DNA from: Myxococcota bacterium
Lineage (GTDB): Bacteria; Myxococcota_A; UBA9160; JAFDET01
Reading direction: 5' to 3'
Length of the DNA: 38,843 nt
Assembly (NCBI GenBank): GCA_028278065.1
Contig: JANQFA010000035.1
Span: 1-38,843 of the forward strand
Part shown: piece after piece, positions 35,467 through 38,843 of the stretch
Numbering within the stretch: position 1 is the first letter of the stretch
How the letters are laid out: the number at the start of each line of letters is the position of its first letter
Position numbers and translations under genes: made by a program
Notes under the pieces: model-generated
Told to the model about the DNA's origin: nothing
Database searches by the model: none
Seen by the model: only the letters and a program-made list of their open reading frames with translations

Positions 35467-36717
35467 TCAGGCGGACCCCGCGGACAGCGCGCCGAGGGCC
35501 GTGTCGAGGCGCTCGAGCAGGAGATCGCAGTACGCCTCGTCCACCAGCAGGCCCGGCTTCCACTGCAGCACCGACGGGTCGAAGCCGGAGAACATCGCCC
35601 AGACGCCGTGCTGATAGAGCGTTCGCGAGAGCTGCACCGCGCCGCCGGAGCCCTCGCACTCGAGCCCCATCACCAGGCCCTGCTGGCGCACGCCGCGCAG
35701 GAAGGAGTGCCGTGTCGCGAGCGCGGCGAGCCCTTCGCCCAGGTACCCCGCGATGCGTCTGGCGTTGGCGAGCGACTCCGGGCGCCGACAGATCTCGAGG
35801 ACCCGGGTGGCCACGCGACAGCCCACCTCCGAGCCGCCGAACGTGGAGACGTAGCCCCAGCCCTGCTCCGCCAGGAAGGAGCCCACCTCGCGCGTCATGA
35901 CGAGCGCGGAGATCGGGTAGATGCCGCCGGAGAGCCCCTTCCCGGTGACCAGCATGTCCGGCTCGACGCCCCACGCTTCGACCGCCCAGAGATGGCCGGT
36001 GCGTCCCAGGCCCGTCTGCACCTCGTCGGCGACGAAGAGCGTCCCCGTCGCCTCGCACAGCTTCTTCACGCCGGGGAGGTAGTCGTCCGCGGGGATCGGG
36101 AAGCCGTAGGTGGCCGGGATCGTCTCCATCAGCACGCAGGCCACGTCGCGGTCGGCCAGCGCCTTCTCCATCGCGGCGAGATCGCCGAACGGGACGCAGG
36201 CGAACTCGGCGGGGTAGTCGCTGTGGAAGAAGCGCGCCACGCCATCCTCGCCGGCAGCGGCCGAGAGACCGGTACGGCCGTGGAAGCCGGCCTCCAGCGC
36301 CACGACCTTGCGGCGCCCGGTCGCGTGGCGCGCGACGCGGATGGCGAGGTCGTTGGTCTCGCTGCCCGACGGGGTGAGGACGCTGTAGTGGAGCGCACCG
36401 GGCGTCGCGTCGGCGAGCTGCTCGGCCAGGTCGGCGCGCGCCTCCGACGGGAAGTGGTGGTTGCCGACGTCGAGCTCCTCCAGCGCGTCGCGCAGCGCCT
36501 CCATCACCTCCGGATTGCGGTGGCCCAGGTTGTAGGTGCCGCCGTTCAGGTGCAGGTCCAGGAGCTCGCGTCCGTCCAGATCCCAGAGCCGGTAGCCCTC
36601 GCGTCGTCCGATCACGAGGGGAACACCGATCTTCTCCCAGGCGTCGACGCGGGCGGGCATCAGGTACTCGCGTGTCCGCTCCAGGACGCTGCGCTTGCGA
36701 TCCGAGGGTTCGTTCAC
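35467..36717 (-). CDS. Class III PLP-dependent aminotransferase/phospho-lyase family
   Basis: GSETNDLAIRVARHATGRRKVVALEAGFHGRT, FVADEVQTGLGRTGHLWAVEAWGVEPDMLVTGKGLSGG (catalytic Lys). Confidence 0.93.
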   Translation of the reverse strand: MNEPSDRKRSVLERTREYLMPARVDAWEKIGVPLVIGRREGYRLWDLDGRELLDLHLNGGTYNLGHRNPEVMEALRDALEELDVGNHHFPSEARADLAEQLADATPGALHYSVLTPSGSETNDLAIRVARHATGRRKVVALEAGFHGRTGLSAAAGEDGVARFFHSDYPAEFACVPFGDLAAMEKALADRDVACVLMETIPATYGFPIPADDYLPGVKKLCEATGTLFVADEVQTGLGRTGHLWAVEAWGVEPDMLVTGKGLSGGIYPISALVMTREVGSFLAEQGWGYVSTFGGSEVGCRVATRVLEICRRPESLANARRIAGYLGEGLAALATRHSFLRGVRQQGLVMGLECEGSGGAVQLSRTLYQHGVWAMFSGFDPSVLQWKPGLLVDEAYCDLLLERLDTALGALSAGSA

Positions 36718-36833
36718 GAGGGGTCTCCACAGGGCGATTGCTCGATCTGCGCAGCATACCCGGGTTCCATGGCGCTCGGCGTCCGCTCAGCCCCCCGCGG
36801 GTGTTCCGACAGTCGGCCAAGCGACACCCTTCG

Positions 36834-36890
36834 CGGCGCCGGAAGTCGCTGGGAGTCCGTATCATGGAGACGGCGCGGAAGTCGCCGAGG
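36834..36890 (+). repeat. Direct repeat CGGCGC(C)GGAAGTCGC(Y)G flanking a -10-like TATCAT
   Basis: CGGCGCCGGAAGTCGCTGGG at 36834-36853 and CGGCGCGGAAGTCGCCGAGG at 36871-36890; TATCAT at 36860-36865. Confidence 0.6.
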
Positions 36891-36897
36891 GTCGAGC

Positions 36898-38843
36898 ATG
36901 AGGACGTCGCTGCCGGGAGGAGAGGACCTGCGGGACGCGGCGGATCAGCTCGCCGCCCGAGTGCCCTCGCGCCTGGCTCCGCTCGCGCGTCTCGCCTTCA
37001 ACTACCGCTGGTCGTGGACCCTGGGCGGGGAGGCCGTCTTCGAAGCGGTGGATCCCCATCGCTGGCGGGCCTGCAGGAACAACCCGGTGCGACTCCTCCA
37101 GGAGGCGCCCACCGTTGCGCTCGAGCGAGCGGCCAGCGATCTCGAGCTGGCGCGGCATGCCTACTCGCTGGAGGAGTGCATCGCGGTCGAGTGCTCTCCG
37201 GCGCGGCAGACCGACGGCCTGGATCCCGCCCACCCGGTGGCGTTCTTCTGCGCGGAGTACGGCATACACCCGTCGCTCCCGGTCTACGCCGGCGGCCTCG
37301 GGGTGCTGGCCGGCGATCTCCTCAAGGCGGCCTCCGACGCGGCCCTGCCGCTCGTGGCGGTGGGTCTCCTGTATCGCCAGGGCTACTTCCGCCAGCGCAT
37401 CGACGTGTCGGGCTGGCAGCACGAGTACTGGGTGGACACCGATCCGCCGCGCCTGCCCGGGGCGCTCGTGCGCGGAGCGGGGCTCGAGCCGCTCACCATC
37501 CGCGTGCCGATTCGCGGGCGCGAGGTGTCGGCCTGCATCTGGCGCTTCGACGTGGGACGCGTGCCGCTCTACCTGCTCGATACGGATCTTCCCGAGAACA
37601 ACCCGATCGATCGCTGGATCACCTCCCGGCTCTACGCCCCTGACGAGGACACGCGCCTCGCCCAGTACGCGCTGCTCGGCGTGGGGGGCGCACGCGCCCT
37701 GGTCGCGCTGGGCATCCAGCCCGGCGTCGTGCACCTGAACGAAGGCCACGCGGCGCTGGCTCCCCTCGAGCTGGCCGCGGTGGACGTGGCGGCGGGAGCC
37801 TCGTTCGACGCCGCGTTCGATGCCGTACGGCGGCGCACGGTCTTCACGACACACACGCCCGTTCCCGCCGGCAACGAGCGCTACCCGGCCCACGAGATGA
37901 TCCGCGTCTTCAGCGGCCTGGATGAGAGGCTGGGAAGGGACTGGGACGCGATCCTGGGCCTGGCCCGCTTCGACGCTGCCGACCGGAACGAGCCCCCGGG
38001 CATGACCGCCCTGGGTCTGCGCGTGAGTCGCAGCGCCAACGGAGTCAGCGAGCGCCACGGCAAGGTGGCCCGCTCGCTCTGGCGCGGTCTGTTTCCCGTG
38101 GCCACCGACGACCAGGTTCCGATCGGACACGTGACCAACGGCGTCCACCTGTCGACCTGGATGGCCGAGCCCCTACGCGAGCTCCTGGACGAGTACCTGG
38201 GTGAGGGATGGGAGGCGCGCAGCGACGATCCCGCCACGTGGGAGAGGATCGACGACATCCCCGACGCGGAGCTGTGGCGGGTGCGCTGCACGCTGCGCGC
38301 GCGGCTGGTGGAGTACGTGCGCGAGCGCGCCGCTCTCGATCGTCTCGCGCGCGGCGAGGCGAGCGACTACGTCGAGATGGCCGCCCGTGCCTTCGCTCCC
38401 GACCGGCTCACGCTCGGCTTTGCGCGGCGCCTGGCCACCTACAAGCGTCTGCACCTGATCAACCGGCATCTGCCCCGCGCGCTCGATCTGCTGCGCGGCT
38501 CCCACGGCGTGCAGATCCTGCTGGCCGGCAAGGCCCACCCGTCGGACGACAGCGCCAAGCGCGTCGTGCAGGCCCTCTTCCAGGCCAAGCGTGCGCCCAA
38601 GGTGGGGGAGCGGATCGCGTACCTGCACGACTACGACGTCGGGATGGCCCGGATGCTGGTCGCCGGCTGCGACGTCTGGCTCAACTCCCCGCGCCCTCCG
38701 CTCGAGGCCAGCGGGACCAGCGGAATGAAGGCCGCGATGAACGGCGGAATCAACCTGAGCGTTCTCGACGGCTGGTGGAGCGAGGCCCACGACGGCACCA
38801 ACGGCTGGGCCGTCAGCGGCGAAGTGGACGACGACCACGAAGC
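36898..38843 (+). CDS. glgP: Alpha-glucan phosphorylase (GT35), long form with N-terminal DUF3417-like region, partial at right edge
   Basis: LARLAFNYRWSWTLGGEAVFEAVDPHRW N-terminal region; EYGIHPSLPVYAGGLGVLAGDLLKAASD; HLNEGHAAL; FTTHTPVPAGNERY; EASGTSGMKAAMNGGINLSVLDGWW; no stop before window end. Confidence 0.93.
   Translation, partial: MRTSLPGGEDLRDAADQLAARVPSRLAPLARLAFNYRWSWTLGGEAVFEAVDPHRWRACRNNPVRLLQEAPTVALERAASDLELARHAYSLEECIAVECSPARQTDGLDPAHPVAFFCAEYGIHPSLPVYAGGLGVLAGDLLKAASDAALPLVAVGLLYRQGYFRQRIDVSGWQHEYWVDTDPPRLPGALVRGAGLEPLTIRVPIRGREVSACIWRFDVGRVPLYLLDTDLPENNPIDRWITSRLYAPDEDTRLAQYALLGVGGARALVALGIQPGVVHLNEGHAALAPLELAAVDVAAGASFDAAFDAVRRRTVFTTHTPVPAGNERYPAHEMIRVFSGLDERLGRDWDAILGLARFDAADRNEPPGMTALGLRVSRSANGVSERHGKVARSLWRGLFPVATDDQVPIGHVTNGVHLSTWMAEPLRELLDEYLGEGWEARSDDPATWERIDDIPDAELWRVRCTLRARLVEYVRERAALDRLARGEASDYVEMAARAFAPDRLTLGFARRLATYKRLHLINRHLPRALDLLRGSHGVQILLAGKAHPSDDSAKRVVQALFQAKRAPKVGERIAYLHDYDVGMARMLVAGCDVWLNSPRPPLEASGTSGMKAAMNGGINLSVLDGWWSEAHDGTNGWAVSGEVDDDHE

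Noticed and set aside
1-38843. tRNA, rRNA, CRISPR, transposase, phage, toxin-antitoxin or defence genes
   Set aside because: No recognisable sequence or protein motifs for any of these; the only tandem repeats are the short ones reported

Overview
High-GC bacterial chromosomal window with about 26 densely packed protein genes. Many sit in tightly coupled operons with 4-nt start/stop overlaps. No tRNA, rRNA, CRISPR array or mobile element was recognised. Main blocks: (1) left edge: a partial DUF7065-like gene (-), divergent from acyl-CoA carboxylase beta subunit, SDR and GPH-type MFS transporter (+), then an uncharacterised radical SAM protein. (2) Minus-strand operon WS/DGAT acyltransferase > ThDP enzyme > double-SDR fusion > MFS > Gfo/Idh/MocA oxidoreductase (13258..5728). 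(3) Isoprenylcysteine-methyltransferase-like gene plus an FGE-fold protein that lacks the catalytic cysteines. (4) Minus-strand glycogen operon glgP > glgX > glgB > malQ > eukaryotic-type (GT3) glycogen synthase, without glgC. A second, long-type alpha-glucan phosphorylase runs off the right edge. (5) WS/DGAT plus two ABC exporter half-transporters (+). (6) Minus-strand operon class-III aminotransferase > APH-type kinase > two Cys-type sulfatases > nitronate-monooxygenase-like protein, a candidate undescribed catabolic module. Non-coding points of interest: a 35-bp tandem repeat at the SDR 3' end; a duplicated glgB/malQ junction that creates a chimeric mini-ORF; a perfect 12-bp palindrome upstream of the glycogen operon; and recurrent -10-like boxes 6-12 nt before start codons, suggesting leaderless transcription. 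All calls come from reading sequence and translations; no searches were run.
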